From Ruminiclostridium cellobioparum subsp. termitidis CT1112 (GTDB taxonomy: Bacteria > Bacillota > Clostridia > Acetivibrionales > DSM-1351), in assembly GCF_000350485.1 (NCBI RefSeq), contig NZ_AORV01000046.1, positions 62,001-126,000 on the forward strand: a DNA stretch of 64,000 nt. The letters run 5' to 3'. Position numbers and translations under genes: made by a program. Of this stretch, positions 31,478-40,469 are shown piece by piece (the first letter of the stretch is position 1; the number at the start of each line of letters is the position of its first letter). The notes under the pieces were generated by a model, which was not told the DNA's origin, ran no database searches, and saw only the letters and a program-made list of their open reading frames with translations.

Positions 31478-32128
31478 TTATTCATATACTGAGTATTTCT
31501 TTTCAAGCTTTTCAAATACAATTGTGCAAATAGTAGTTATGGCCAGATATATAATTGCTGATGGCAAATATATGGCTGCACTTGCATTGGTGCTTTCTAT
31601 TTCATGTGTAACTCTCATTAAATCCGGCATAGCAACAATAGATACAAGAGAAGTGTCCTTAATGAGCATTATAAATTCATTTCCAACGGGTGGAATTAAT
31701 CTTCTATAGGACTGGGGAACGATAATTCTCCTCATAGCTTGTCCATAACTCATACCAAGGGCTTTGGCGGCTTCCATCTGTCCCTTGTCAATTGACTGGA
31801 TAGCAGCTCTTATTATTTCAGCCAGGTACGCAGCCGAATTCAAGCTGAATGCAATGTAACAGGCAACCCAGGCTGAATATCTAAGCGGCGGATTAAAAAA
31901 CAGCGGAAATGCATAATATATAAAAAACAATTGCATCAGCAGAGGAGTGCCTCTAAAAAACCAAATATACAGCCATGATATTTTATTGAGTATCTGGTTT
32001 TTTGATAATCTTCCTAATGCAAGGATTAGTCCGAATATAACACCAAAAATTATAGCTACTATGGTAAGTTGAATTGTAACCCATGTACCATGCAGTAATC
32101 TTGGGAAAAAATGAAAAGCCTCTAACAT
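31478..32128 (-). CDS. Polar amino-acid ABC transporter permease
   Basis: HisM/GlnP-family permease of 216 residues with about five helices. Typical segments are [19 protein letters not shown] at the N-terminus, [19 protein letters not shown] and the EAA-like loop [21 protein letters not shown]. It follows the binding-protein gene after 88 bp holding a hairpin and precedes the ATPase gene by 14 bp. Confidence 0.96.
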   Translation of the reverse strand: MLEAFHFFPRLLHGTWVTIQLTIVAIIFGVIFGLILALGRLSKNQILNKISWLYIWFFRGTPLLMQLFFIYYAFPLFFNPPLRYSAWVACYIAFSLNSAAYLAEIIRAAIQSIDKGQMEAAKALGMSYGQAMRRIIVPQSYRRLIPPVGNEFIMLIKDTSLVSIVAMPDLMRVTHEIESTNASAAIYLPSAIIYLAITTICTIVFEKLEKKYSVYE

Positions 32129-32161
32129 AATTATACACAGCTCCCTATTAAAATAACAAAT

Positions 32162-32185
32162 CTATAGGGCTGGAAAGCCCTATAG
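32162..32185 (-). terminator. Intercistronic hairpin after the amino-acid binding protein
   Basis: CTATAGGGCT and AGCCCTATAG are perfect complements around a 4-base loop. The minus strand continues with ATTTG rather than a full T-run. It probably acts as a partial terminator or 3'-stabilising stem for the binding-protein mRNA. Confidence 0.65.
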
Positions 32186-32216
32186 TTTGTTTTACATATA
32201 TACACTATTATTTAAA

Positions 32217-33008
32217 CTACTCAATATTTGAAGTCATATCTTCTCCAAACCATTTTTCGGATATCTTCTTTAAAGTACCGTCGTTCATAATTTCTTCCAT
32301 TGCTTTGTCAAGCTTCTCAGCCAAGGCAGTATTGGATTTTTTAACAGCTGCACCTATCGGTTCATTTGGCAGAGTTGTGTTTACGATTTTGTAACTGTCT
32401 GGGTCCTTTGCGACAAAGTACTTGGCTACAACAAGATCGGCAACAAGAGCATCGACTCTTCCAATTTTCAATTCACTCAATGCTTCCGTCATCTTCTCAT
32501 ACTGCTTGTATTCCTTGAATGGAGTCACTTTGTTAAACTCCTTACAGGATTCATCCGAGGTTGTACCCATTTGCACACATACAATTTTATCTTTAAGGTC
32601 TTTTTCTGAATTTATTCCCTCCAGGTCTTTCTTAACTATGATAACCTGGTTATTGGCAATATATGGTCTTGTATAAGTCAGTGTTTTTTGTCTTTCCTCG
32701 GTTATACTTAAGGAAGATATGATAACATCATACTTTTCAGCTTCTAACGCTGAAAATATAGCCGTCCATGCAGTCGGAACAAACTCTACCTTCATTCCCA
32801 GCTTTTCACCTAAAGCCTGAGCGACCTCAATATCAAACCCTGTATTTGCTCCGGAATCATCTTTATATTCCATAGGAGGATATGTGTCGTCAATTCCAAC
32901 CTTTAAAACATTTTCGTTTTTTGAAGCAGATGATCCGCACGCGGTTACGGTCAAAGCAATGATAAGCAATGCCGACAAACAGATTAAAACTCTCTTTATC
33001 TTGTTCAT
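32217..33008 (-). CDS. Polar amino-acid ABC transporter substrate-binding lipoprotein
   Basis: Family 3 solute-binding protein of 263 residues. A lipoprotein signal ends in LTVTAC at about residue 24; the mature domain begins LKVGIDDTYPPMEYKDDSGANTG-like and includes GFDIEVAQALGEKLGM and TEERQKTLTYTRPY, typical of polar amino-acid receptors. The exact amino acid cannot be assigned. It is the promoter-proximal gene of the importer operon, with an AAAGGGG ribosome site. Confidence 0.95.
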   Translation of the reverse strand: MNKIKRVLICLSALLIIALTVTACGSSASKNENVLKVGIDDTYPPMEYKDDSGANTGFDIEVAQALGEKLGMKVEFVPTAWTAIFSALEAEKYDVIISSLSITEERQKTLTYTRPYIANNQVIIVKKDLEGINSEKDLKDKIVCVQMGTTSDESCKEFNKVTPFKEYKQYEKMTEALSELKIGRVDALVADLVVAKYFVAKDPDSYKIVNTTLPNEPIGAAVKKSNTALAEKLDKAMEEIMNDGTLKKISEKWFGEDMTSNIE

Positions 33009-33189
33009 TTATCCCTACACCCCTTTTCAATTATGTATATTTATTCAATATGCAATAATAATACATTAAAACATGTAATTTTACAAGGAGTTTTGCAGGA
33101 TTTACACGCCAAACTTGCAGATTAAATTTTTCCACAACAGTATCATAGTTTTTGCGTTTATAATTTGTACTCAAACTGAATTATTCTTT

Positions 33190-33585
33190 TTAGGAATTAA
33201 GCTTTTTGAAGATATTGTCCTTCACCTTTGAACTCACTCTTATGTTGTTTACACCCTCATTGATAAGAGCCTGTCTTATATATTCTATTTCGGCCTCTGT
33301 GAGCTGAATTATCCGGCCTTTTTGGCTGGCCTTCAAATTTTTGAGTATATCGTTAATTGCACTCTTGGCCTTTTCAATATCAGTGAAATAATATACATCA
33401 AGTTCATCAAAATATACAGCATCATATTTCAGGTATTTTTCCTTTATAATGGAAGCCTCCAGGTGAACCAGTTTGGAGATGTCTACAATCTTGTATACAC
33501 CCAGATAGTCAATGTAATAGCTGTTATTTTCCCTTCCGGATTTTCTGACGATAAAATTTGATTCATTAACATACTCAATACCCAT
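33190..33585 (-). CDS. Uncharacterised protein of 131 residues
   Basis: Not recognised. It is soluble, with a beta-rich first half (NFIVRKSGRENNSYYIDYLG, KYDAVYFDELDVYYFTD) and a helical second half (AKSAINDILKNLKASQKG, LTEAEIEYIRQALINEG). There is no signal peptide, membrane helix or metal motif. GGGAGG lies upstream of the ATG, codon use matches the neighbours, and the frame is clean, so it is a real gene. It stands alone, 181 bp from the amino-acid importer and facing away from the glycosyltransferase gene. Confidence 0.75.
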   Translation of the reverse strand: MGIEYVNESNFIVRKSGRENNSYYIDYLGVYKIVDISKLVHLEASIIKEKYLKYDAVYFDELDVYYFTDIEKAKSAINDILKNLKASQKGRIIQLTEAEIEYIRQALINEGVNNIRVSSKVKDNIFKKLNS

Positions 33586-33718
33586 AAAAGCAATCCTCCC
33601 ATAAATTAACTATATAATAATTATATCAGGATTAATTCTCCTCAACAACATTTTAGTTCTCCTGACTGCCAGTGTCACATCACTGCTGGATAGACCTCCC
33701 GGTGCCGGGTAACAATCG

Positions 33719-33747
33719 TTGACAAATAAACCCTTATATTCTAAACT
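33719..33747 (+). promoter_or_regulatory. Sigma-A promoter of the WecG/TagA gene
   Basis: TTGACA, a 17-base spacer and TAAACT. The -35 is consensus and the spacer ideal. Transcription would begin near 33754, giving a leader of about 78 bases that contains GGTAG/CTGCC and GGGTC/GACCC in an order that could form a pseudoknot. The same TTGACA-17-TAAACT arrangement occurs at 48450. Confidence 0.7.
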
Positions 33748-33831
33748 GTAGAGGTAGTTGGGTCAAGGCTCCCATTGGAACTTAGATATTTTGGACTGCC
33801 GCTGGACCCGTATGCCATATTTGGAGGCCAT

Positions 33832-34572
33832 ATGAGAAAAATAGTACAGATTGCAGGTATCAATATTGACGACATATCAATGGAACAGGCTGTTGACAGG
33901 GTATATGAGTTTATTGGATCAGATCAAAATCATTCCATTTTCACTCCCAATGCTGAGATCATGATGGATGGAATTACAAATAAAGATATAAAAGCCATGC
34001 TGAACGGAGCCGATATGCTTGTTGCAGACGGCGCAGGCGTGGTGCTGGCTTCAAAGATCATCGGCAAGGCAGTCACCGAAAAGGTCTCAGGTGTTGACCT
34101 TGTTAAAAATCTTCTGACGGCATCCTCAAAAAGACCTATAAAGTTTTATTTATTCGGCGGCAAGCCCGGAATACCGGAAAAAGCCAACGCAAATATTATC
34201 TGCGACTATCCCGGCGCAGAAGTTGTCGGTACCCGGAACGGTTATTTCTCCAAAGAAGATGAGACTTCAATAATAGATGATATAAACAATTCCGGTGCTG
34301 AGGTTTTGCTGGTCTGTCTGGGTGCACCCAAACAGGAAGAATGGATAACCGAAAACAAGGACCGTTTAAAGGTTAAGGCATGTATCGGAGTCGGAGGTAC
34401 AATGGATATCCTTGCCGGCAATGTCAAGCTTGCACCTGACTTTTTCAGAAACCACGGACTTGAGTGGCTATACAGATTATACAAGGAGCCAAAGCGCTTT
34501 AAAAGAATGCTCAGGCTCCCGAAGTTCATAATGTACGTGTTTGGAATAAGACTTGGGTTGATAAAACCCTAG
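33832..34572 (+). CDS. WecG/TagA/CpsF family glycosyltransferase (GT26)
   Basis: Enzyme that transfers an N-acetyl-hexosamine-type residue to a lipid-linked acceptor in teichoic acid or surface polysaccharide synthesis. The 246 residues include the family landmarks HSIFTPNAEIMM, LVADGAGVVLASK, VSGVDLV and LVCLGAPKQEEW, and the basic C-terminus GLEWLYRLYKEPKRFKRM. ATG at 33832 is preceded by TTTGGAGG at short spacing. It is the only plus-strand gene between 17.6 and 44.4 kb, with its own promoter, so it is probably a single-gene unit serving the envelope. Confidence 0.92.
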   Translation: MRKIVQIAGINIDDISMEQAVDRVYEFIGSDQNHSIFTPNAEIMMDGITNKDIKAMLNGADMLVADGAGVVLASKIIGKAVTEKVSGVDLVKNLLTASSKRPIKFYLFGGKPGIPEKANANIICDYPGAEVVGTRNGYFSKEDETSIIDDINNSGAEVLLVCLGAPKQEEWITENKDRLKVKACIGVGGTMDILAGNVKLAPDFFRNHGLEWLYRLYKEPKRFKRMLRLPKFIMYVFGIRLGLIKP

Positions 34573-34595
34573 TACAATATTATGCATATTGTACT
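34571..34595. repeat. Palindrome between convergent glycosyltransferase and chemoreceptor genes
   Basis: AGTACAATAT and ATATTGTACT are exact complements around TATGC; the first arm overlaps the glycosyltransferase stop codon. There is no long T-run on either strand, although the minus strand has GGGTTTTATC shortly after, so it may be a weak bidirectional terminator. It shares its core with the 6495-6580 repeat. Confidence 0.55.
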
Positions 34596-34641
34596 TGTGA
34601 TCTGTACCACCTAAAAGTCACATATCGCCGAAGGTTAAATT

Positions 34642-36753
34642 TTATAGCTTGAATTTTCCGACTATCTTCATAAGCTTTTCAGAGCTTTCCTTGGTTGAAT
34701 AAGCAAGCTTGACTATCTTTCCGGCCTTATCGGAAACAGCGGTGGTTTTCTCAGCTATATTTTGTGTTCCCGCTGCAGCTTCGTTATTTGCAGCAGCAAT
34801 TTCATTTATGGCCTTCAGCATATTCTGAATTGAAGCTGCAAGTTCTTCAGCTGTTGTACTGAAATCGTCCACAAGATTATTTATAAACTCGGCATCCCTG
34901 TAATATTGATTTCCTGTGTCAACCATGGAGCCATAATCAGCAATTACCTGCTCCTGTATAAAATCCAATGTCTGTACTGAATTTTGCGCAAGGTTTTCAA
35001 CTGATGACACTACCTGTCTGGCAACGTCTTGAATCTCATTGACGGTGTTTTTAGAGTTTTCTGCCAGCTTTCTAATTTCATCGGCTACAACCGCAAATCC
35101 CTTGCCTGCTTCTCCCGCCCTGGCTGCCTCTATTGCCGCATTCAGTGCCAGAAGATTTGTTTGTGAGGTTATCTCCAGGATGGAATCCGATAACACGCCA
35201 ATCTGTTCTATGGCCCTTGACTGTTCGATGGAAGTTCTTAGATTCCTTTCAACTTCAGAGTGCATGGAATATGCAGCATTTTGAGACTCAACCGCTTTTT
35301 CCTTCATTTTTTCAGCACGCCTGCTGATTTCCAGTACTGCTTCGGCACCCTCCTGAGCCTTTCTGGCAACAGACTCGACCGCATGGTCTATTTCCATTGA
35401 AGTAGCTGTCATTTCCTGAGTTGAAGCAGCCGTCTGTTCCATTCCGGCTGAAAGTTCTTCTGTCGTAGCCGATACCTCTTCAATTTCTGCATTAAGGCTG
35501 ATTATATTGGCTTCAACATTTTTTATTGAAAGTTCTACATTTCTGGACTCTTCAACTACTCCATAAATAATCTCTCTGGTCGAAATCTGCATTTTATTGA
35601 TGGCTTTGGCCAGGTTGCCGATTTCATCATTTGACCGCAGAAATTTTTGCGGCACTTCTTTTGTAAAATCTGAATTTGCCATTTGGGTCAAAAGTCCTGA
35701 AATCAATTTGATTGGCCTTGTAGATAAGTTTATCAGAAAAAATTGCACGGATATTATCAATATAAGAAGTATGATACCTATTATCATCATTAACATAAAT
35801 AGGGAATTGTACTGTTCATATATACTGCTCATTGGTATTATACAGGAATAAGACCAATACTGCTCAGAATCTCTTAAATTTATAGGACTGAATACTTCTA
35901 AAACTTCATTGCCATTTATACGGGAAGTCCCTGTTTCGGAGAATTTCTCTCCCCTTGCTATTCTCTCTGCAATATTACTGCCATTTTTCAGACCGGAAAT
36001 ATTTGTGCCTGCACTTTTGGGGTCTTCCCCGCTGGCAACAAATACACCCTCAGCCGAGATCAGCCGGGTGGCTCCCCCCATGGGTCTTACTTTTTGAATT
36101 TCAGACTGTATGTAATCCAACTCTGTATCTATACTTACAACACCCATAAAGCGGCCGTCTCTCATAATAGGAACAACAACCGATGCCATGGTGACGTCTT
36201 TTCCCTGGACCTGGTATGTGGTTGGTTCTGTTAAAAATGTCTTTCCGCTTTTTTTGGGGACATTGTACCACTTCATTTGTTCATCTGTATAGTTGTCATA
36301 TATTCCTATGTCAACGTTATAGCCTTCGCCGTCTCTTGTAACATAAGGCATGAATTGTCCGTTCGGTGAATGGCCTTCTTTTCCGGAATACTCGCTGTCA
36401 TTGTCGGCCAAACCTCCCGGTTCATATACTATGCATACCCCAAAAACATTCGGGTTTGTTTTCAATGTGTTTTTCATAGCAGATATAATAATTTCTCTGG
36501 ATACCTTACCTTCTGCATTCATTGCTTCAAGCTGACTGGCCAGCCCTTGTCCCATGACCTCAATACTGTTGAAGTTTGCTTCTACCTGCTGACCATAGAA
36601 GCCGGCATTCAATGCGGCAATTTCCTCTGCCTGTCCCTTGCTTTTTACCAATACCTGACTTAAAACAATTGATATCAATGCTGCAACACCTAAAATAAAC
36701 ACACCAGCCGTATACAGACTCAGCCTGGTGCCTATTCCCATATTCTTCAACAT
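34642..36753 (-). CDS. Methyl-accepting chemotaxis protein (dCache sensor)
   Basis: Receptor of 703 residues. TM1 lies at about 10-32 and a dCache domain at about 45-320 ([51 protein letters not shown]). TM2 at about 325-350 and HAMP follow, then a signalling domain with tip [18 protein letters not shown]. It resembles the receptor at 7393 in its signalling half, including GMEQTAAS segments, suggesting they are paralogues. GGGAGG precedes the ATG. It is monocistronic, and its ligand is unknown. Confidence 0.94.
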   Translation of the reverse strand: MLKNMGIGTRLSLYTAGVFILGVAALISIVLSQVLVKSKGQAEEIAALNAGFYGQQVEANFNSIEVMGQGLASQLEAMNAEGKVSREIIISAMKNTLKTNPNVFGVCIVYEPGGLADNDSEYSGKEGHSPNGQFMPYVTRDGEGYNVDIGIYDNYTDEQMKWYNVPKKSGKTFLTEPTTYQVQGKDVTMASVVVPIMRDGRFMGVVSIDTELDYIQSEIQKVRPMGGATRLISAEGVFVASGEDPKSAGTNISGLKNGSNIAERIARGEKFSETGTSRINGNEVLEVFSPINLRDSEQYWSYSCIIPMSSIYEQYNSLFMLMMIIGIILLILIISVQFFLINLSTRPIKLISGLLTQMANSDFTKEVPQKFLRSNDEIGNLAKAINKMQISTREIIYGVVEESRNVELSIKNVEANIISLNAEIEEVSATTEELSAGMEQTAASTQEMTATSMEIDHAVESVARKAQEGAEAVLEISRRAEKMKEKAVESQNAAYSMHSEVERNLRTSIEQSRAIEQIGVLSDSILEITSQTNLLALNAAIEAARAGEAGKGFAVVADEIRKLAENSKNTVNEIQDVARQVVSSVENLAQNSVQTLDFIQEQVIADYGSMVDTGNQYYRDAEFINNLVDDFSTTAEELAASIQNMLKAINEIAAANNEAAAGTQNIAEKTTAVSDKAGKIVKLAYSTKESSEKLMKIVGKFKL

Positions 36754-36900
36754 ATGTATACCTCCCGTGAATAGCCCATATTATTAAAATTATAAGAGAA
36801 ATTACTTATGACATTAATTAAATGCTATCTTTATTCACGGTATAGTACAACACAGATTATGTTAATTTCACATTATCTAAGTGATAAATGTTAAATAATA

Positions 36901-38772
36901 TTATTTTAATGCCTGGCCGGTGAGTTTTTCCATAAGCTTTACAGAAGCATAATAAACCTCTGAAAGTTTAAGTACACTTTTATTTTTAAGCCTGCCTTGC
37001 AGATTTTCATCTATCAGCCCAAGTTTGCAGGCTTCTGTGTAATAGTTTCCTTTAACTCCGTCCTTATGAAAAATGCTCAGCACTATTTCCCCAAAGCTGT
37101 CCTTTGTCAGCTGCTCCTCGTTTAGGTACTTTCTGACGGAGATATCAAATTTGTAGTTATATGCTTCCTCAGAGACTCTTGGAACACCATTGAGCAATAT
37201 AAAGGCCATATCCTTATTTTTGGCTTCCCTGTCATATTTAAAGTCATTGGTGACTCCTCCGCTTAACAGTCCAAGGTTGATGAGCTTTTCGGCATACGGA
37301 TAGCTCCAGTCTCCGGTGATACTGGTTATATCTTCTTTTATATCGGACATGTAAATGCCGGATTTTCTCAGTATCTTCTCAATCTCCTGCTGTGTGTCGA
37401 GATTTCTGTCCTCTATAAGCATTGGTATATCCATGTCCTTTGAAATACTGTAAGCGGCGATTATTCCGGCTGCATAACCAGTTCCCGCCTTGCTTGCATT
37501 TGAGTTGATAGCCGTCTGTACCAGCGGGGAAGCAGAAATCTTGTCTCCTGTCATCAATACATTATCCACGCCCTCGGGTATGAGAGAACCCAGTGGAATA
37601 TAGAATGTCTTCGGATTGCATAGAAGATATCTGTTTCCGTCTTTCATTACAAGGGTTACGGGCCTGGAAGCCGTACTGATCCTGTCTGTATACCTTTTTC
37701 CAGTGAGCACATCACTCAAGGTCATATGATACCGCCCCTTGAAATGATTCGGAGCTGACATGACAAATTCTGGTGCCACTGAAATATTTCCTTCGCTGAA
37801 CTCTTTAAGATTTACCTTTAAAAAGCTGTAAAAATTTTCACATTCCTTTTTAGCCCTGTCATATGTGGTCTTTACTGCCTGTTCGTCGTTCAGATCAACA
37901 TTGGTGACAGTTACTGCTTCGATTATTACGCTGCCATTCCCCTGATCCGAAACACTCAGGCCTGAAATACCAATATCCCTGTCCCCTGTTTTGTAGCTCT
38001 TCAGGAGAAGATTGATCATGGTGCCCTGTTCTTTAAGCAGCTTTTGTATTTGGGTATTGTCAACACCTGAAACCGTAAAATTAAGTTTGACAGGTGGGTA
38101 TAAATCTTCAATTCCTATATCCCCGTATCCCTTGGTAAAAGCAACGCTGGCCCCTTTCAGAACCTCCCCCGATCCGCTTGCATCAATGTATCTCTCAGCC
38201 TGTATATTTCTGGTCTCTCCAGGCGTTTTTACTGTAAGCCCGCTAATCTTACCATTTTGCTTCATAACTCCGGCAACTTTGGAATCAAATAATATGGTAA
38301 GATTTTTTTGCTCGGAAGTCATTTTGATTATTTCACTTATGTAATTGTCCAGGTTTGAGCCCTCTCCGGCCTTGTACCGCAGACCCTTGAAGAAATCGGA
38401 ACTTACGCTGTTCCCCGTGGGTGTAAAGTCCTCGGACCAGTCTGTATTAAGTGTGTTCTTAATGCTCTGGCCCAGATCTGACAAGGGATAGATCAGAAGA
38501 GTCTTGGCACCGACTCCGGCCGATCCCAAAGCGCTTGCCACCGCATCAATCCCTTCCCCTTCAACGGCCACATCAAAGCTGTCCCTGCCGGTTTGGGAGC
38601 CCAGATTTTCAAATGTATAGTTTTCACCCACCTCAAAATAATAGTCCCTTTTCAGCATTGGTTTAACCACGAAAAAGAACAGGATGGTCACTATAACTAA
38701 AATCAAACTCAACCTTATCAGAATATCTATTCTTTTTTGTTGTACAGTTTTCTCTTGATTCGGCTTATTCAT
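36901..38772 (-). CDS. Membrane-anchored FAD-dependent oxidoreductase-like protein
   Basis: The 623-residue protein has an N-terminal anchor helix at about 20-38 and a large probable outside domain. Residues about 65-460 match the FAD-dependent oxidoreductase family (PF12831 type): a G-x-G-x-x-A loop in VEGEGIDAVASALGSAG, YIDASGSGEVLKGA, and the C-terminal FAD motif VLMTGDKISASPLVQTAI. The usual acidic residue after the second strand is not apparent, so FAD binding may be weakened. Residues about 470-620 contain SLH-like stretches (YPYAEKLINLGLLSGG, YYTEACKLGLI), hinting at cell-wall association. An extracytoplasmic FAD enzyme of this family is unusual. Its substrate is unknown. Confidence 0.7.
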   Translation of the reverse strand: MNKPNQEKTVQQKRIDILIRLSLILVIVTILFFFVVKPMLKRDYYFEVGENYTFENLGSQTGRDSFDVAVEGEGIDAVASALGSAGVGAKTLLIYPLSDLGQSIKNTLNTDWSEDFTPTGNSVSSDFFKGLRYKAGEGSNLDNYISEIIKMTSEQKNLTILFDSKVAGVMKQNGKISGLTVKTPGETRNIQAERYIDASGSGEVLKGASVAFTKGYGDIGIEDLYPPVKLNFTVSGVDNTQIQKLLKEQGTMINLLLKSYKTGDRDIGISGLSVSDQGNGSVIIEAVTVTNVDLNDEQAVKTTYDRAKKECENFYSFLKVNLKEFSEGNISVAPEFVMSAPNHFKGRYHMTLSDVLTGKRYTDRISTASRPVTLVMKDGNRYLLCNPKTFYIPLGSLIPEGVDNVLMTGDKISASPLVQTAINSNASKAGTGYAAGIIAAYSISKDMDIPMLIEDRNLDTQQEIEKILRKSGIYMSDIKEDITSITGDWSYPYAEKLINLGLLSGGVTNDFKYDREAKNKDMAFILLNGVPRVSEEAYNYKFDISVRKYLNEEQLTKDSFGEIVLSIFHKDGVKGNYYTEACKLGLIDENLQGRLKNKSVLKLSEVYYASVKLMEKLTGQALK

Positions 38773-38891
38773 AGGAACATTTTCCTTTTAAATTTATTTG
38801 TAATTTCAATAATGCAATTTTATTCACTTTATTTCACCTGTTACCATTCATTTATCAATACGGTTATTAACACTATAATTTTCTTAACATT

Positions 38892-38943
38892 AAAAAAGGA
38901 GCTCAATAATGTATCGACATTAAGCTCCTTTTTATTAATAATT
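38892..38943 (-). terminator. Terminator of the secreted coiled-coil protein gene
   Basis: AAAAAGGAGCT and AGCTCCTTTTT pair perfectly, extended by TAATG/CATTA past a 3-base bulge, with a T-run on the minus strand. It lies about 20 bp after the stop. Confidence 0.9.
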
Positions 38944-38962
38944 GCATAAGCATGGAAATATT

Positions 38963-39523
38963 TTATTTTATTGTGTAAATGCCCTTTACCATAACATATG
39001 AATCCTTTGAGGCTTTTATACCTCTCCCGTCACCATTGGGAACAAGCAACAGCTGGTTGTCGGGAATAACCTCCCCGTTTTTCAGGTCCTTGCCTGAAAT
39101 AAGGTTTGATAACCCTCCGGATGCTGTCTTTTCTATGTACGCGGTAGCACCGCCTTTAGTTCTGACAATAATTTCAGCGCTGCTGTCTCCCAGCATTATT
39201 TTTCCTGCCGGAAGCTTTACAATCTTGAATACCATACTCTCCTTCAGTGCGGCTAGTTCTTTTTCGGTATCGCTGAGCTTCTTTTCCAGATTTGTATTGG
39301 AAGCCGATGCCGACATTTGCTTCTTCAAATCGTCACCGGTACTTTGAATCAAACTCCTCAAGGTGGCTTCCAATTTGTCTATGTAAGTAGAGTCGTATAT
39401 CACCCGTCCGCTTCCCGATTCGGCTCTGGCAGCCGGTGCCAGCTGAAGCAGGGCAAAGCAGCATATAAAAGCAACCAATATAAAAATGTGTCTCTTTTTT
39501 ATCAAACTCTTCAGTTCTTTCAT
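38963..39523 (-). CDS. Secreted coiled-coil protein of unknown function
   Basis: The 186-residue product has a signal peptide (basic MKELKSLIKKRH, hydrophobic about 13-30, cleavage near ARAES). A coiled coil lies at about 75-105 (NTNLEKKLSDTEKELAALKES), and a C-terminal beta domain of about 85 residues contains KLPAGKIMLGDSSAEIIVR and DNQLLLVPNGDGRGI. The latter is reminiscent of small domains found in clostridial secreted proteins, but I cannot name it. ATG at 39523 has GGAGG at proper spacing; an upstream ATG nine codons earlier lacks one. It lies between mazF and the FAD-like gene. Confidence 0.75.
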   Translation of the reverse strand: MKELKSLIKKRHIFILVAFICCFALLQLAPAARAESGSGRVIYDSTYIDKLEATLRSLIQSTGDDLKKQMSASASNTNLEKKLSDTEKELAALKESMVFKIVKLPAGKIMLGDSSAEIIVRTKGGATAYIEKTASGGLSNLISGKDLKNGEVIPDNQLLLVPNGDGRGIKASKDSYVMVKGIYTIK

Positions 39524-39623
39524 TCCAACCTCCGTCAGAGTGCAAAGCACGTATTTTCATATCCGAGGAGTAAACCCTGAATACAACGTATACTGTTTTT
39601 CGTATTTACTGCCGTAATCTATA

Positions 39624-39974
39624 TTATAGCTCCGACAGTCCGAAACTGACTTCCAGAGCATTGTTTACTTTATCCATAAGTTCTTCGTCAAGGTGACCGA
39701 TCTTTTCTCTCAAGCGTTTCTTATCAATGGTTCTGATCTGTTCAAGCAATATAACAGAATCTTTTGCAAGACCATATTCCAAAGCTCCTATTTCTATATG
39801 AGTAGGCAGCTTTGCTTTATTTATCTGAGAAGTAATTGCAGCTGCAATTACAGTTGGACTATATTTATTACCGATATCATTCTGAACAATCAGTACAGGT
39901 CTGACACCGCCCTGTTCCGAGCCGATAACCGGGCTCAGATCTGCATAATATATGTCTCCTCTTTTTATTACCAC
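39624..39974 (-). CDS. ndoA: MazF/NdoA-type mRNA interferase toxin
   Basis: Sequence-specific endoribonuclease toxin (EndoA/MazF), 116 residues. Family landmarks: [49 protein letters not shown] and LEQIRTIDK, closely resembling Bacillus subtilis NdoA; the Arg in GGVRPV and the Thr in AAITS that line the active site are present. It overlaps the antitoxin gene by 7 bp. The alr-antitoxin-toxin order is the conserved Firmicutes arrangement, so this is probably a core chromosomal module. Confidence 0.95.
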   Translation of the reverse strand: MVIKRGDIYYADLSPVIGSEQGGVRPVLIVQNDIGNKYSPTVIAAAITSQINKAKLPTHIEIGALEYGLAKDSVILLEQIRTIDKKRLREKIGHLDEELMDKVNNALEVSFGLSEL

Positions 39975-40252
39975 GTTTCCTCCATCTCCCCAAGCTTCTC
40001 CTCATATATGCTCTGCTGATCATTATCAGCTCCGAGGCAACCCTCAGCAAGCCTCAGATTTATTTCTGCCATCTCTTCGTAACCCCTTTTCATTTTATCC
40101 CTCAATTCAACCTTATGTTTTTCTCTTATATAAAGACTCATTGCTTCCCTGACAATCATACTTCTGTTTGTTTTCTCATTTGAAACCATGATATCCAGTT
40201 CTTCCAGTAAGTTGTCCGGAACGCTAATCAATATCTTTTTATATTGAGCCAA
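39968..40252 (-). CDS. ndoAI: MazE/NdoAI-type ribbon-helix-helix antitoxin
   Basis: Antitoxin of about 94 residues. The N-terminal ribbon-helix-helix DNA-binding domain ([19 protein letters not shown] and [15 protein letters not shown]) is followed by a charged C-terminal tail that should bind the toxin. TTG at 40252 is preferred because GGGGG lies eight bases upstream; the GTG five codons earlier overlaps AAGGA. It overlaps the toxin gene and lies 217 bp after alr. Autorepression is typical for such pairs, but no clear operator palindrome was found. Confidence 0.9.
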   Translation of the reverse strand: MAQYKKILISVPDNLLEELDIMVSNEKTNRSMIVREAMSLYIREKHKVELRDKMKRGYEEMAEINLRLAEGCLGADNDQQSIYEEKLGEMEETW

Positions 40253-40469
40253 CTTATTTACCCCCACTCCTTAGAAACAATGGCAGAAATTTCTTTTTAC
40301 AAATCCATCGTTTCTTAATAAGCTTTTCTCTATATCTTATAATATTCCAAATATTCAAATAAATCAGCATAGCCATATAATAATACCATGAACACGTATA
40401 GGAATATTATAACCCTCCACCAAATACCGGGTCAAATTAAGTTTATGTTACTATGTTCTTAAAACCCGC

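Noticed and set aside
34571-34595. Palindrome considered as a standard Rho-independent terminator
   Set aside because: It lacks a proper T-run on either strand, so it is listed as a repeat with possible weak terminator activity only.
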